From NCBI GenBank assembly GCA_934635385.1, contig CAKTZI010000005.1:59137-123136 (forward strand): a DNA stretch of 64,000 nt, in the 5' to 3' direction. Shown piece by piece: positions 25,508-34,940 of the stretch. The translations under genes were made by a program, and so were the position numbers. The notes under the pieces were generated by a model, which was given only the letters and a program-made list of their open reading frames with translations, ran no database searches and was not told the DNA's origin. Origin of the DNA: an uncultured Kiritimatiellota bacterium (lineage in GTDB: Bacteria; Verrucomicrobiota; Kiritimatiellia; RFP12; UBA1067). How positions within the stretch are numbered: the first letter of the stretch is position 1; every line of letters begins with the position of its first letter.

Positions 25508-28171
25508 ATGACAACCAAGAAAACAAAACTGCAACACTTGACCTCAATCATGGGGATCGTATCCCTGTGCTGTGCGACGTGGGCGGTAGACATCACGACC
25601 GACACGCGCATCGATGACACGAACGTTGGCGACTATGCGAAAGAGCCGCTGTCCGTCTCGGCGGGCGCGACGCTGACCATCGACCTCGCACCGACGGCTG
25701 ACATGACGTTTTCGGGCGCCGTCTCGGGCGCGGGCAAGATTGTTGTCGCGAACACAAGCGCAAAGGCCGTTTTCTTCAGTGGATCATTCGAGACGTTCAC
25801 CGGGAACCTGTTGGCCTCGGGGAATGTACGCATCCGCAATGTCTGGTCAGATCTCAAGTTGAACGGAAACCTGTCGGGCGTCACGGTCGAAGGTGCGGCA
25901 GGGAAGGCCGTCAAATTCTTCGGCAAAGACGTCTTCGGCGCGAACGGGTCGGCACTCAGTCCCGGACACCAGTCGGGCAGTTATTCGACGATTGACCTTA
26001 ACGGCAACGACCAGACGATTTCCCTTTTGACGTTCATGGGCTGTGCATATGATGAAACCAATGCGGACTACTACAAGAAGCCGACCTATACGCTGACGAG
26101 CGCCGAGCCCGCGACGCTGACGGTTCGGGATGGCTTTTGCTGGGACGAGAAGGACGGCCCCAACCCGACAGACCATTCGGGCGTTGTTCAGGTGAACGGC
26201 GCGCTTTCGCTTGTGTTTGACGGTTCGGACAGCACGTCGTTCACGTTCCACGGTGACTCGACGACGACCGGCGGCTTGACGGTGAATGCGGGCGAGATCG
26301 TGTTGGCGGACGATGCGACGTTCAGCAATCTCTCCGCGTTGACAGTCACGGGGACGGGGCGCGTCGTCTTGGAGACGGCGGCGGTGAACGCGGCGAACTT
26401 GGCACTCGAAATCGCGGACAGCGGCACGGTGACGCTGCCGGAAGGGGACGTGTTTCGCGTGAAGACGCTGAAAGTTGACGGCGTGTCTGTTGCGCCGGAC
26501 GAGTATCCCGCCGAGGCGATCGCGACGCTGACCGGCAACCGTCTCACGGGCGCGGCGGTCGAAGTCCTGTCGCGCGAAATCGGCGAGACGAAGACCTTCA
26601 CGTGGATCGGCGGCGGTGCGGACGACAGCCTTGCGACGGCGGCGAACTGGCAGGGCGGCGTTGCGCCGACGCTCACGGGCGGTGACGAAATTCTCGTGTT
26701 TTCGTCCGGTACGTCGGCGACGGTTCCGGCGGGTACCGACATCTACGGTCTTGAAATCACGGCGGCGGGCGACTTCACCTTGCGCGGCGAAACGTTCCGC
26801 CTTGGCATGGGCGGGCTTACGTGCGGCGAGACGGCGGCAGCGCGCGTCTGTCGGTTCGAGGCTGCGCCGCGCACGGCGGGCGAGCAGACGTGGCACATTC
26901 CGGCGAACACGGTCGTCGAGCTGGCGGCCGGATGGGCAGGACGCTCTGCCGTCACGCTCGATCGCACGACGGGGACGGGCGACATCCTGAAGTTCTCGTC
27001 CGCCGAAACGCCGGCGTTTGCGGGGCGCCTGACCGTGCCGAACGGCAACGTGCTTGTCCTGTCTGGACGCGGCGGCCTCGGCGCGGAGGGGGCGCATGTG
27101 CAACTGAACGGTCCGGCGGGCGTCCGCGCGGCAGCGGCTTGCGTGACGAACCGTGCGGCGATCACCTTCAACCACGGCCCGGCATTGAACCTCGCGCCGG
27201 CGGGCACGGAGTTCGTGCAGCTCGGCGCGATGACGAACCTCTCTTCGGGTGGCAACAGTTCGGCGCTCGCCGTGAACGGGACGTTGCATGTCGGTGGCGG
27301 CTTTGGCGAGTCCGCCGCGCATCAGGGCAACCCCAAGGGGTATGAGTGGTGGACGTGGCAATTCAATGTCGCGAAGACGGGCGCGCTCTGGATCGAGGGA
27401 GATCCAATCGCCGTCGGCTCGTGTCCGTTCAGGGTCTGTGGCGCGTCCGGCGGTGCTGGGACTGTGCATCTTTCCACGCAGGGGAATGCGTATGGCGTGT
27501 TCGCGCTTTTCAACGGGATAAAAGCCATCTGTGAAGGGGTTGATGCCTTGTCCGAGGTCGGCGACTTGGGATTTTACGGCGGATATGTCGGCTCGCTTGA
27601 CCTCAACGGCTTCAATCAGACGGTGCGCGATGTGTTGGTTGTCGGCCAAACCGGATTTGAGGATGATAAATCGTCCGGCTATTCGGACATGTACGTGACG
27701 AGTGCGACGCCGGCCACGCTGAAGCTGACGGGCGCGGGGGCGTATGCGCCGAACAACCTCAACTTCCGGGGCGAGGCGTCGCTCCACTATGCGGGCACGG
27801 GACGGCTCGCGCTGACGAACACGGCTTCCACGACGGTCGGCTCGCTGACGGTGAGCGGCGGCGAGGTGGCGTTGCTCGCCGGGGCGACGTGGGCGAACTG
27901 CACGAATGTCGTCGTTTCGGGTTCGGGCAAGCTGACGCTCGATGCCGCCGTCGCGGCGACGGGCGCGTTCTCGCGCGAAGCGACGGTCTCCGTTTCGGAC
28001 GACGGGACGATTGCGATTCCCGCCGGTGAGACGGTCGTGGTCAGGTATCTCTATCGGGACGGCGAGCCGACGTTTCACGGACGCTATTCGGACGGCTTCG
28101 TGACGGGCGGCGGTACGCTGCGCGTCCGCAAGTCGTCGCGCAAGGGCGGGCTTCTTCTGCTCATCAAATGA
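25508..28171 (+). CDS. Large secreted protein with autotransporter-associated (PATR) repeats
   Basis: Second large passenger-type protein (887 residues), probably on the cell surface; no catalytic domain seen. The signal-like start (MTTKKTKLQHLTSIMGIVSL, then CCATWAVDITTD) is followed by repeated beta-strand/turn units rich in Gly, Thr and Ala (TVRDGFCWDEKD, FSNLSALTVTGTGRVVLE, LTNTASTTVGSLTVSGGEVALL). It has no C-terminal barrel and ends in SSRKGGLLLLIK, similar to the tail of the 17932 protein. The ATG at 25508 has an AAAGGAA site; an open frame extends to 25418 but lacks a signal. A spacer with repeats separates it from the GH97 gene. Confidence 0.7.
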   Translation: MTTKKTKLQHLTSIMGIVSLCCATWAVDITTDTRIDDTNVGDYAKEPLSVSAGATLTIDLAPTADMTFSGAVSGAGKIVVANTSAKAVFFSGSFETFTGNLLASGNVRIRNVWSDLKLNGNLSGVTVEGAAGKAVKFFGKDVFGANGSALSPGHQSGSYSTIDLNGNDQTISLLTFMGCAYDETNADYYKKPTYTLTSAEPATLTVRDGFCWDEKDGPNPTDHSGVVQVNGALSLVFDGSDSTSFTFHGDSTTTGGLTVNAGEIVLADDATFSNLSALTVTGTGRVVLETAAVNAANLALEIADSGTVTLPEGDVFRVKTLKVDGVSVAPDEYPAEAIATLTGNRLTGAAVEVLSREIGETKTFTWIGGGADDSLATAANWQGGVAPTLTGGDEILVFSSGTSATVPAGTDIYGLEITAAGDFTLRGETFRLGMGGLTCGETAAARVCRFEAAPRTAGEQTWHIPANTVVELAAGWAGRSAVTLDRTTGTGDILKFSSAETPAFAGRLTVPNGNVLVLSGRGGLGAEGAHVQLNGPAGVRAAAACVTNRAAITFNHGPALNLAPAGTEFVQLGAMTNLSSGGNSSALAVNGTLHVGGGFGESAAHQGNPKGYEWWTWQFNVAKTGALWIEGDPIAVGSCPFRVCGASGGAGTVHLSTQGNAYGVFALFNGIKAICEGVDALSEVGDLGFYGGYVGSLDLNGFNQTVRDVLVVGQTGFEDDKSSGYSDMYVTSATPATLKLTGAGAYAPNNLNFRGEASLHYAGTGRLALTNTASTTVGSLTVSGGEVALLAGATWANCTNVVVSGSGKLTLDAAVAATGAFSREATVSVSDDGTIAIPAGETVVVRYLYRDGEPTFHGRYSDGFVTGGGTLRVRKSSRKGGLLLLIK

Positions 28172-28175
28172 AAGG

Positions 28176-28376
28176 AAAAAACACAGAGCGGCCTGCGGCC
28201 GGACGATCAGAGACGACAGGGAGTCTCGCACGCTTCGGGACGAAAGACAGGACGCATGGGACGGATATGACGCACAAGACGGAGAAAATGGCTTCGCGGC
28301 GGGCAGGCGTCTTGTGCGTTTGAGCGCTTCTCCCGCGATGCTCACCTTGCCCCGCGAAGCGGCTCTGTGTTAAAAC
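28176..28376. repeat. ACACAGAGCGGCC inverted repeat in spacer
   Basis: AACACAGAGCGGCCTGCGGC (from 28178) is mirrored by GCGGCTCTGTGTT (28361-28373). The left end recurs at 30711, after the GH97 gene, so the gene is bracketed by copies. Confidence 0.55.
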
Positions 28377-28384
28377 AAGAAAAC

Positions 28385-30475
28385 ATGACCAAGATGAAAG
28401 TCAAATCCTTTGCCGCCTTCGTGTTGTCACTGTCGTTCGGCCTCTGCGGCGCGGCCTCCGCCGCCGCAACGGCGCTGCGCGTCGCCTCGCCGGACGGGCG
28501 GCTGTCGCTCGGCTTCGAGACAGACGCGCAGGGGATGCGTTGGACGCTCGCGCGCGACGGCCGGACGCTCGTCCTCCCCTCGCGGCTCGGCGTTGTGTTC
28601 GCCGTGGGGAGTCCGCTGGAGAGGGGCGCGGAGCGCCTCGCCGAGATGCGCGTGCGGAACGTCCGCCGCGCGTCGTCCGACACGGCGTGGACGACGCGGT
28701 TCGCGCGGCGCGAGACAGTGCGCGACCATTACAACGAGATGACGGTCGAGCTGGAGGAGGCGGAGGCGCGGGCGGTGCGCGTCGGCCTCGGGCAGACGGA
28801 GGCCGAGCGGCTGCCGCGTCGTCTGGCGCTCGTCTTCCGCGCGTACGACGAGGGTGCCGCGTTCCGCTACGCCTTCCCCGAGCAGGCGGCGTTCGACGGC
28901 TTCGCGCTCACGGACGAGCTGACGGAATGGCGGTTCGCGGCGGATGCGCAGGCGTGGACGACGGCCTACGCGACGGAACGCGACCCGCAAGAGGAGCCGT
29001 ACACGAAAGGTCCGCTCGCGGCGGTCGATCCGAAGAAGTACGTCGGGATGCCCGTCCTCGTCGAGACGGGCGGCGCGACGCTCGCGCTCTGCGAGGCCGC
29101 GCTCTTCAACTGGGCGGGGATGTGCTTCCGCGCGGCGGGCGACGGCACGGCGTCGCTTCGCGCCGCGCTCGCGAAGCTGCCGCCGAGCCCCGCATCGACG
29201 CCCGGCGTCGCGGTCATCGCGACGACCCCGGCGCAGAGTCCGTGGCGCGTCGCGCTCGTCGGCGACGACGAGGTGGACCTCCTCCGCAAGAACGACATGA
29301 TCGCGAGCCTCAACCCGCCGCCCGACCCGGCGCTCGATTTCTCGTTCGTGCGGCCCGGCGCCTCGTCGTGGGACTGGTGGGCGGAGTCCAACAACGCGCT
29401 CTCGACGGAGCGGACGCTGGCGCTCATCGACTTCGCGGCGGAGATGGGCTGGCCCTACCACACGGTCGACGGCGGCTGGTACGGCTTCGCGCGGCGTCCG
29501 AACCACGGGCCGAACGTGCCGCTCAGCCCCCGCAAGGGCTTCGACCTCGCGCGGATCGTCGCGCACGCGAAGGCGAAGGGCGTCGGGATCTGGCTCTGGA
29601 TCCACTGGATGGAGATCGAGTCCGTCGGCATCGAGGAGACGTTCGCGCGGCTCGCGGACTGGGGCGTCGTGGGCGTGAAGACGGACTTCCTGGAGCGCCA
29701 GGACCAGGAGATGGTGGACTGGTGCGAGCGCGTCTGCCGCATCGCGGCGAAATACCGCGTCATGGTGAACTTCCACGGCTCGTTCAAGTCCACGGGCGGC
29801 GAGCGCACGTGGCCGAACATGATCACGCGCGAGGCGGTCTGCGGCAACGAGATGAACATCTTCCGGAAGAAGACCACGCCGGAAGTCTGCGCGGCCTTGC
29901 CGTTCACGCGCTTCCTCCTCGGCCCGGCGGACTTCACGCCCGGATCGTTCGCGAACGTCTACGCGAAGGACTTCGTGCCACAGGTCGCGAAGGGCCACCG
30001 CTACGGGGACGAGACCGACCGCTGTCCCCACTGGGCGGAGGAGATGGGCACGCGCGCCCACGCGCTCGCGCAGTGCGTACAGTTCGACTCGCCGCTCCTG
30101 ACGCTCTGCGACGCGCCGGAGCGGTATCGCGGGGCGAACGGCATCGAGGCCTTGCGCAGCCTGCCGGCGGCGTGGAAGGACACGCGCCCGATAGAGGGCA
30201 GGTGCGGGGAGTACTACGCCGTCCTGCGCGAGGCGTTCGACGGACGCCTCTACTACGCGGCGACGACGGTGCGGCGGCGGGATCTGGCGCTGGCGCTCGA
30301 CTTCCTCGGCGCGGGGGACTGGACGATGGCCGTCTACGCGGACGACTCGGCGCGGACGTCGGTGGACGCGAAGGCCGTCTCCTGCACGTCGCGGACGGTG
30401 CGGCGGGGCGAGACGGTGCGCTTCGCCCTCTGCGACGAGGGCGGCGTGGTTGCGGTCTTCACAAGGCAACGTTGA
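28385..30475 (+). CDS. Secreted GH97 glycoside hydrolase
   Basis: Releases terminal alpha-glucose or alpha-galactose (GH97 activities). The 696-residue protein has a signal peptide (FVLSLSFGLCGAASA), an N-terminal super-sandwich (SPDGRLSLGFETD), and a TIM barrel. The barrel holds WDWWAESNNA, the nucleophile-type Asp in GVKTDFLERQDQ, and NFHGSFKSTGGERTWPN with MITREAVCGNEMN. The Asp in KTDFL is as in the retaining GH97 group, where Asp is the nucleophile, so alpha-galactosidase action is more likely than the inverting alpha-glucosidase type. It stands alone between repeat-rich spacers. Confidence 0.88.
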   Translation: MTKMKVKSFAAFVLSLSFGLCGAASAAATALRVASPDGRLSLGFETDAQGMRWTLARDGRTLVLPSRLGVVFAVGSPLERGAERLAEMRVRNVRRASSDTAWTTRFARRETVRDHYNEMTVELEEAEARAVRVGLGQTEAERLPRRLALVFRAYDEGAAFRYAFPEQAAFDGFALTDELTEWRFAADAQAWTTAYATERDPQEEPYTKGPLAAVDPKKYVGMPVLVETGGATLALCEAALFNWAGMCFRAAGDGTASLRAALAKLPPSPASTPGVAVIATTPAQSPWRVALVGDDEVDLLRKNDMIASLNPPPDPALDFSFVRPGASSWDWWAESNNALSTERTLALIDFAAEMGWPYHTVDGGWYGFARRPNHGPNVPLSPRKGFDLARIVAHAKAKGVGIWLWIHWMEIESVGIEETFARLADWGVVGVKTDFLERQDQEMVDWCERVCRIAAKYRVMVNFHGSFKSTGGERTWPNMITREAVCGNEMNIFRKKTTPEVCAALPFTRFLLGPADFTPGSFANVYAKDFVPQVAKGHRYGDETDRCPHWAEEMGTRAHALAQCVQFDSPLLTLCDAPERYRGANGIEALRSLPAAWKDTRPIEGRCGEYYAVLREAFDGRLYYAATTVRRRDLALALDFLGAGDWTMAVYADDSARTSVDAKAVSCTSRTVRRGETVRFALCDEGGVVAVFTRQR

Positions 30476-30989
30476 GAGAATTTTGGGATCATGCTGTTTA
30501 TCCAACAAGATTTGGCTGTCGGCGTCCAGGAAGTCTCACACGGAGGCACGGAGACACGGAGAAGGTTTTTAGACAGGATTGACAAGATAGACAGGATTGC
30601 AGGGACGGATTTGCCGAGCCTTTCAAATCCTGTGAATCCTGTAAATCCTGTCAGAAAAGCGGTCTGGCGAGTCACTGCGAACTCTGCGGCTCTGCGTGAG
30701 AAATTCATAAACACAGAGCGGCCTGCGGCCGGGCGACAGGAGATTACAGGGAGTTTCGCTTCGCGCATTCCTGTCGGCATCGTCGCCCGCGCAAGGTGTC
30801 TTTGGTTAACGCAAAGAGCGCGAAGGGGGAGGGACGCAAAGGTACGCAAAGACCCTTGTCGGCCTGACAGCAACAGCCTTGGCGATTTTTGCGTCAGAAC
30901 CTTTGCGACCTTTGCGTTGAAAAGACAGATTGGGGGCCGCTGTCTCACGCGGAGGAATAGTGTATAATGACGACAGTCAAGGAGGACAG
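30476..30989. other. Spacer of four repeat classes, then promoter
   Basis: No gene. In order: ACGGAG units of period 8 (30541-30562), ACAGGATTG units of period 9 (30573-30600) with the complement AATCCTGT (30627-30652), ACACAGAGCGGCCTGCGG (30711-30728), and ACGCAAAG units (30809-30852) with the complement CTTTGCG (30900-30917). A TGTATAAT box (-10 at 30963-30968) and an AAGGAGG site precede the gene at 30990. Confidence 0.6.
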
Positions 30990-33900
30990 ATGAAAATGAG
31001 AAAGCTGGTTCAGGTGGGCGCGTGTGCGCTGGTGTGTGTCGGCGGCGCCGTTCAGGCGGCGGAGCCGTTCGTCTTCACGAAGGCGACGACGTATCCGGTC
31101 GCAGCGGGACAGAAGGCCGTGCAGGAGGGGTCGGTCTCGAACCTCTGCTGGGGCGCGGCGAGCGCGAACCTCGACATCAAGGGCGACGTCACATTTCGCG
31201 GCGGCTTCTTCACGGGCGAGAAGCAGACGCGGCAGAAGGGCTATCCGACGACGCTGATCGTGCGCGCCGGGGCGACGGCCCGCATCGAGGGCCAGCCCGT
31301 CCAGACGCCGGGCGTCGATTTCCGTCAGACCGAGCCGGGCACGGTGCGCCTCGCCGCTTCCGGCAACCAGTACCGTGACTGGTACGTGCAGCACGGCACG
31401 CTCGTCTGCGAAGGGGCGAACGTCCTCAACCCCGACCGGGGGCTGGTGCTGTGGGGACAGGCCCCCGGCACGGTCGACCTCAACGGCTTCAACCAGAACG
31501 TGGGCGAGCTGCGGGCGACGGACGCGGCCTGCGATCCGGCGACGCGGATCGTGAACAGCGGCACGAACGGCGTCCTCGTCGCCAAGCGCTATTGGCGCGG
31601 CGGACGCGAAATGCCGCCCGGCTGGTACGGCGCGTGCGTCGTCGTGCCGCAGCACGACGGACGCTTCCCCCCGCGTTCTGAAAAGGCTTCGTATCCCGTC
31701 TACAAGGCCTCTTCCGACATCCGCGTCGTGCATCCGCGCGACGGCCTCGGCAACTTCCTCGCCAAGTGCCGCGCCGGAAAGTCCGTGACAGTCGCCTACT
31801 TCGGCGGCTCGATCACGCAGATGAAGGGATGGCGCGACTTGACGACGCAGTGGCTCGGCGAGACGTATCCGCAGGCGAAGATCACCGAGGTCGCCGCCGC
31901 CATTGGCGGCACGGGGTCGGATCTCGGCGTGTTCCGGCTCGCGAAGGACGTGCTGTCGAAGAATCCCGACCTCGTGTTCGTCGAGTTCGCGGTGAACGAC
32001 GGCGACAAGCCGCCGCGCGACATCTGGCGGCAGATGGAGGGCATTGTTCGCCAGACCTGGAAACGCAATCCGCAGACGGACATCGTGTTCTGCTACACGG
32101 TTGCGGGCGGCATCTTCGACACCTACGCGAAAGGCGCCTACAACCGCAGTGCAAGCGCGATGGAGCAGGTCGCCGCGCACTACGGCATCCCGTCGATCTC
32201 CCTCGGCGTATCGGCAGTCGAACTTTACAAGAAAGGCAAACTCGTCGTCTCGCGCGGCTTCTTCGCGACGGCTGTCCCGAAGCAGGATCCCGACTTCGAC
32301 CGCAAGGTGAAGGAACTCATGGCGAACGACCGGCGCGTCCTCTTCGCGAATGACGGGGTGCATCCGCGTCCCGAAGGCCACGCGCTCTACCTCGAGGCCG
32401 TGAAACAGGCGTTCGCCGCGATGGACGGATTGAAGCCGGTCGATCATGCGCCGCGTCTCGCGACGCCGTTCGTGCCCGACAACTGGGAGGCGGCGAAGGC
32501 GCTTCCCGTGACGGCGGACGTCCTGAAGGGCGACTGGACGCCCGACCCGGAGCGGCCCGGCACGTTCATCGCGCGCCGTCCGGGCGCATCGCTGAAGTTC
32601 TCCTTCGCCGGTTCGGTCTTGCGGCTGCGGATGTGCTATCAGCCCGACGGCGGCATCCTGTCCGCGAAGATCGACGGCAAGCCCGTCGCGGACGTCGTGG
32701 GCTTCGACAAGTACTCGACCTACGTGCGCGGCGGCTCCGTGACGCTCTACGACGGCGCGGACGGCATCCACGAGGTCGAGCTGACGCTGACGGACAGGGA
32801 ACCTGACCGCACGATCCTTTCGCGCCAGTTCAAGGACCCCAAGAAGGAACTTGCCGCGCCCAAGTACAAGGGCACGGTCTTCCGCGTGTCGCAGCTGATG
32901 ATCATCGGTGACCTGCTGGGCAAGCGGACGCTCACCGTCTCGCCGGACGGCCTCTCGCCGCAGCAGGCGCTGGAGACGATCCGCGCGGCGAAGAAGGACG
33001 GCGACACGTCCGCCTGGACGGTCGAGGTGAAGCCGGGACTCTACACGCTGTGCGAGCCGCTGACATTCACGCCGGACGATTCGGGCACGGCGGCGGCGCC
33101 GGTCGTCTGGCGCGGCGCGGGCGAGGCGAGCGAGATCTCGGGCGGCGCACCGCTCGTCGGCTGGCGCGACACGGACAGGGGCTGGTTCGAGGCGGATGCG
33201 CCGACTGGCGCGGACGGCAAGCCGATCTGGTTCGAGATGCTGTGGGTGAACGGACGCCGCGCCGCGAACGCGCCGTATCCGAAGGGCGAGGACTGGCTCG
33301 TGCCGGGCGCGTGTGCGCAGGAGATTCTGGCGACGGACGCGAAAGGCAAGGCAACGCGCACACGCGAAAGCCTGACGGTCGCGGACGAGACGCTGCGGAA
33401 GCTGCTCGACGCGACGCCGGCGGCGGAACTCCCCTACGTGAACCTGCGCGTCAACCAGAAGTGGAACGCGACGAAGCGTCCCGTCGCCGGCTGGAGGGAC
33501 GGTCGTATCTTCACGGAAGGCACCGTGGCCTGGAACTGGTCGCAGAAGTGGAACGCCGAGGCGATCTATCGCGTCGGCAACCTGCGCGGCGCGTTCACCG
33601 AATCGGGCGAGTGGTTCTATGACAGGCCAGGACGCAAGGTTCTCTACCGTCCGCGTCCGGGCGAGACGCCGCAGACGCTCCGCGCCGTCGCGCCGCTGTC
33701 GAAGCTCTCGCGGCTCGTCGTCGTGAAGGGCGATCCGGACAAGGGGCGGTACGTTGATCACATCCGCTTCGAGGGGCTGGCGTTCACGGCGAGCGACGCG
33801 ACGCCGGTCGAGGGCGGCCAGGGGCCGCTGACGTTCTATCCCGGACAGGCCGCCCGGGCCTTTGACGCGCTTTTTGACGCGACCGGGGCGCGGAACTTCG

Positions 33901-34940
33901 CGTTGACGGGCTGCTTTGTGCGACACACGGGCAACATCGGCCTCCGGCTGCGGGACGGCTGCTTCTCGAACGCGGTCACGCGCTGCGACTTCGAGGATCT
34001 TGGCGCGGGCGGCGTGTGGTTCGGGGCGGACGCGGTGCGGCTCGCGAAGGACGAGAAGTATCCCATCGCACGTCGCGAGATCTTCGGCTACCATCCGCGT
34101 GCGAACGCCTTCAACGTGCTGGAGGACTGCGTCGTCCGCGACGGCGGGCACTACAACGCGATGGGGACGGGCGTCGTGATCGGCCATGCCTCCGACTGCC
34201 GCGTGGAACATTGCGAGATCGCTGACTTCTACTATTCGGGCGTGTCCGTCGGCTGGCAGTGGGCGTACATGCCCACGGCGGCGATGCGCAACCTCGTGCG
34301 GTTCAACCGCATTCACGACCTCGGCAAGGGCGTCCTCTCCGACATGGGCGGCGTCTACACGCTCGGCACGGCGTTCGGTACGCGCGTGACGGACAACGTG
34401 ATCTACAACGTCTCGTCGCGCACCTACGGCGGCTGGGGGCTTTATGCCGATGAGGGGTCGGAAGGCATCGTCTTTGCGCGGAACCTCGTCTACAACACGC
34501 ACGACGGCGGCTTCCACCAGCACTACGGCGCAGGCAACACAGTGCAGAACAACATCTTCGCGTGGAACGAGCAGAACGGCGTCATCCGCACGATCCGCGC
34601 GAACGTGTTCAACGTGCGCAGTTCGCTGAACGTCGTCGCGAACATCGTTCTGACGGATCGCGGCGACCTCGCGTCGGCGGGCGTGCGCGGCGTGGAGGGC
34701 GTGTGGGCGAACAACCTCTGGTTCGACCCGAACGGCGAGGCGAAGCTGGACGGTCTCACGTGGGACAAGTGGTGCGCGAGCGGCAAGGAGGTCAACGGAC
34801 GCTACGCCGACCCCAAGTTCATCGACGCGCGGAACTTCGACTTCCGGCTGAAGCCAGACTCGCCCGCGTTCGCGCTCGGCTTCAAGCCGTTCGACTACAC
34901 CCGCGCCGGCGTTCGCGCGAAAGGGCTCGGACACCGTTAG
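30990..34940 (+). CDS. Giant secreted protein: SGNH esterase domain plus beta-helix glycosidase-like domain
   Basis: Probably strips acyl groups from, and then cuts, a plant or host polysaccharide. The 1316-residue protein has a signal peptide (CALVCVGGAVQA). A passenger-like region covers about residues 25-250. An SGNH hydrolase follows with GGSIT (about 273, catalytic Ser), an AIGGTGSDLG block, EFAVNDGD (about 335) and DGVHP (about 455, catalytic Asp-His). A parallel beta-helix runs from about 640 to the end. Its opening (SGGAPLVGWRDTDRGWFEAD, MLWVNGRRAANA) resembles GH141/GH120-type enzymes. The start has a strong AAGGAGG site. The stop overlaps the next (convergent) gene by four bases. 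Confidence 0.75.
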   Translation: MKMRKLVQVGACALVCVGGAVQAAEPFVFTKATTYPVAAGQKAVQEGSVSNLCWGAASANLDIKGDVTFRGGFFTGEKQTRQKGYPTTLIVRAGATARIEGQPVQTPGVDFRQTEPGTVRLAASGNQYRDWYVQHGTLVCEGANVLNPDRGLVLWGQAPGTVDLNGFNQNVGELRATDAACDPATRIVNSGTNGVLVAKRYWRGGREMPPGWYGACVVVPQHDGRFPPRSEKASYPVYKASSDIRVVHPRDGLGNFLAKCRAGKSVTVAYFGGSITQMKGWRDLTTQWLGETYPQAKITEVAAAIGGTGSDLGVFRLAKDVLSKNPDLVFVEFAVNDGDKPPRDIWRQMEGIVRQTWKRNPQTDIVFCYTVAGGIFDTYAKGAYNRSASAMEQVAAHYGIPSISLGVSAVELYKKGKLVVSRGFFATAVPKQDPDFDRKVKELMANDRRVLFANDGVHPRPEGHALYLEAVKQAFAAMDGLKPVDHAPRLATPFVPDNWEAAKALPVTADVLKGDWTPDPERPGTFIARRPGASLKFSFAGSVLRLRMCYQPDGGILSAKIDGKPVADVVGFDKYSTYVRGGSVTLYDGADGIHEVELTLTDREPDRTILSRQFKDPKKELAAPKYKGTVFRVSQLMIIGDLLGKRTLTVSPDGLSPQQALETIRAAKKDGDTSAWTVEVKPGLYTLCEPLTFTPDDSGTAAAPVVWRGAGEASEISGGAPLVGWRDTDRGWFEADAPTGADGKPIWFEMLWVNGRRAANAPYPKGEDWLVPGACAQEILATDAKGKATRTRESLTVADETLRKLLDATPAAELPYVNLRVNQKWNATKRPVAGWRDGRIFTEGTVAWNWSQKWNAEAIYRVGNLRGAFTESGEWFYDRPGRKVLYRPRPGETPQTLRAVAPLSKLSRLVVVKGDPDKGRYVDHIRFEGLAFTASDATPVEGGQGPLTFYPGQAARAFDALFDATGARNFALTGCFVRHTGNIGLRLRDGCFSNAVTRCDFEDLGAGGVWFGADAVRLAKDEKYPIARREIFGYHPRANAFNVLEDCVVRDGGHYNAMGTGVVIGHASDCRVEHCEIADFYYSGVSVGWQWAYMPTAAMRNLVRFNRIHDLGKGVLSDMGGVYTLGTAFGTRVTDNVIYNVSSRTYGGWGLYADEGSEGIVFARNLVYNTHDGGFHQHYGAGNTVQNNIFAWNEQNGVIRTIRANVFNVRSSLNVVANIVLTDRGDLASAGVRGVEGVWANNLWFDPNGEAKLDGLTWDKWCASGKEVNGRYADPKFIDARNFDFRLKPDSPAFALGFKPFDYTRAGVRAKGLGHR

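Noticed and set aside
30945..34934. Long minus-strand frame opposite the giant SGNH/beta-helix gene
   Set aside because: Same reason: an antisense shadow of high-GC coding DNA.
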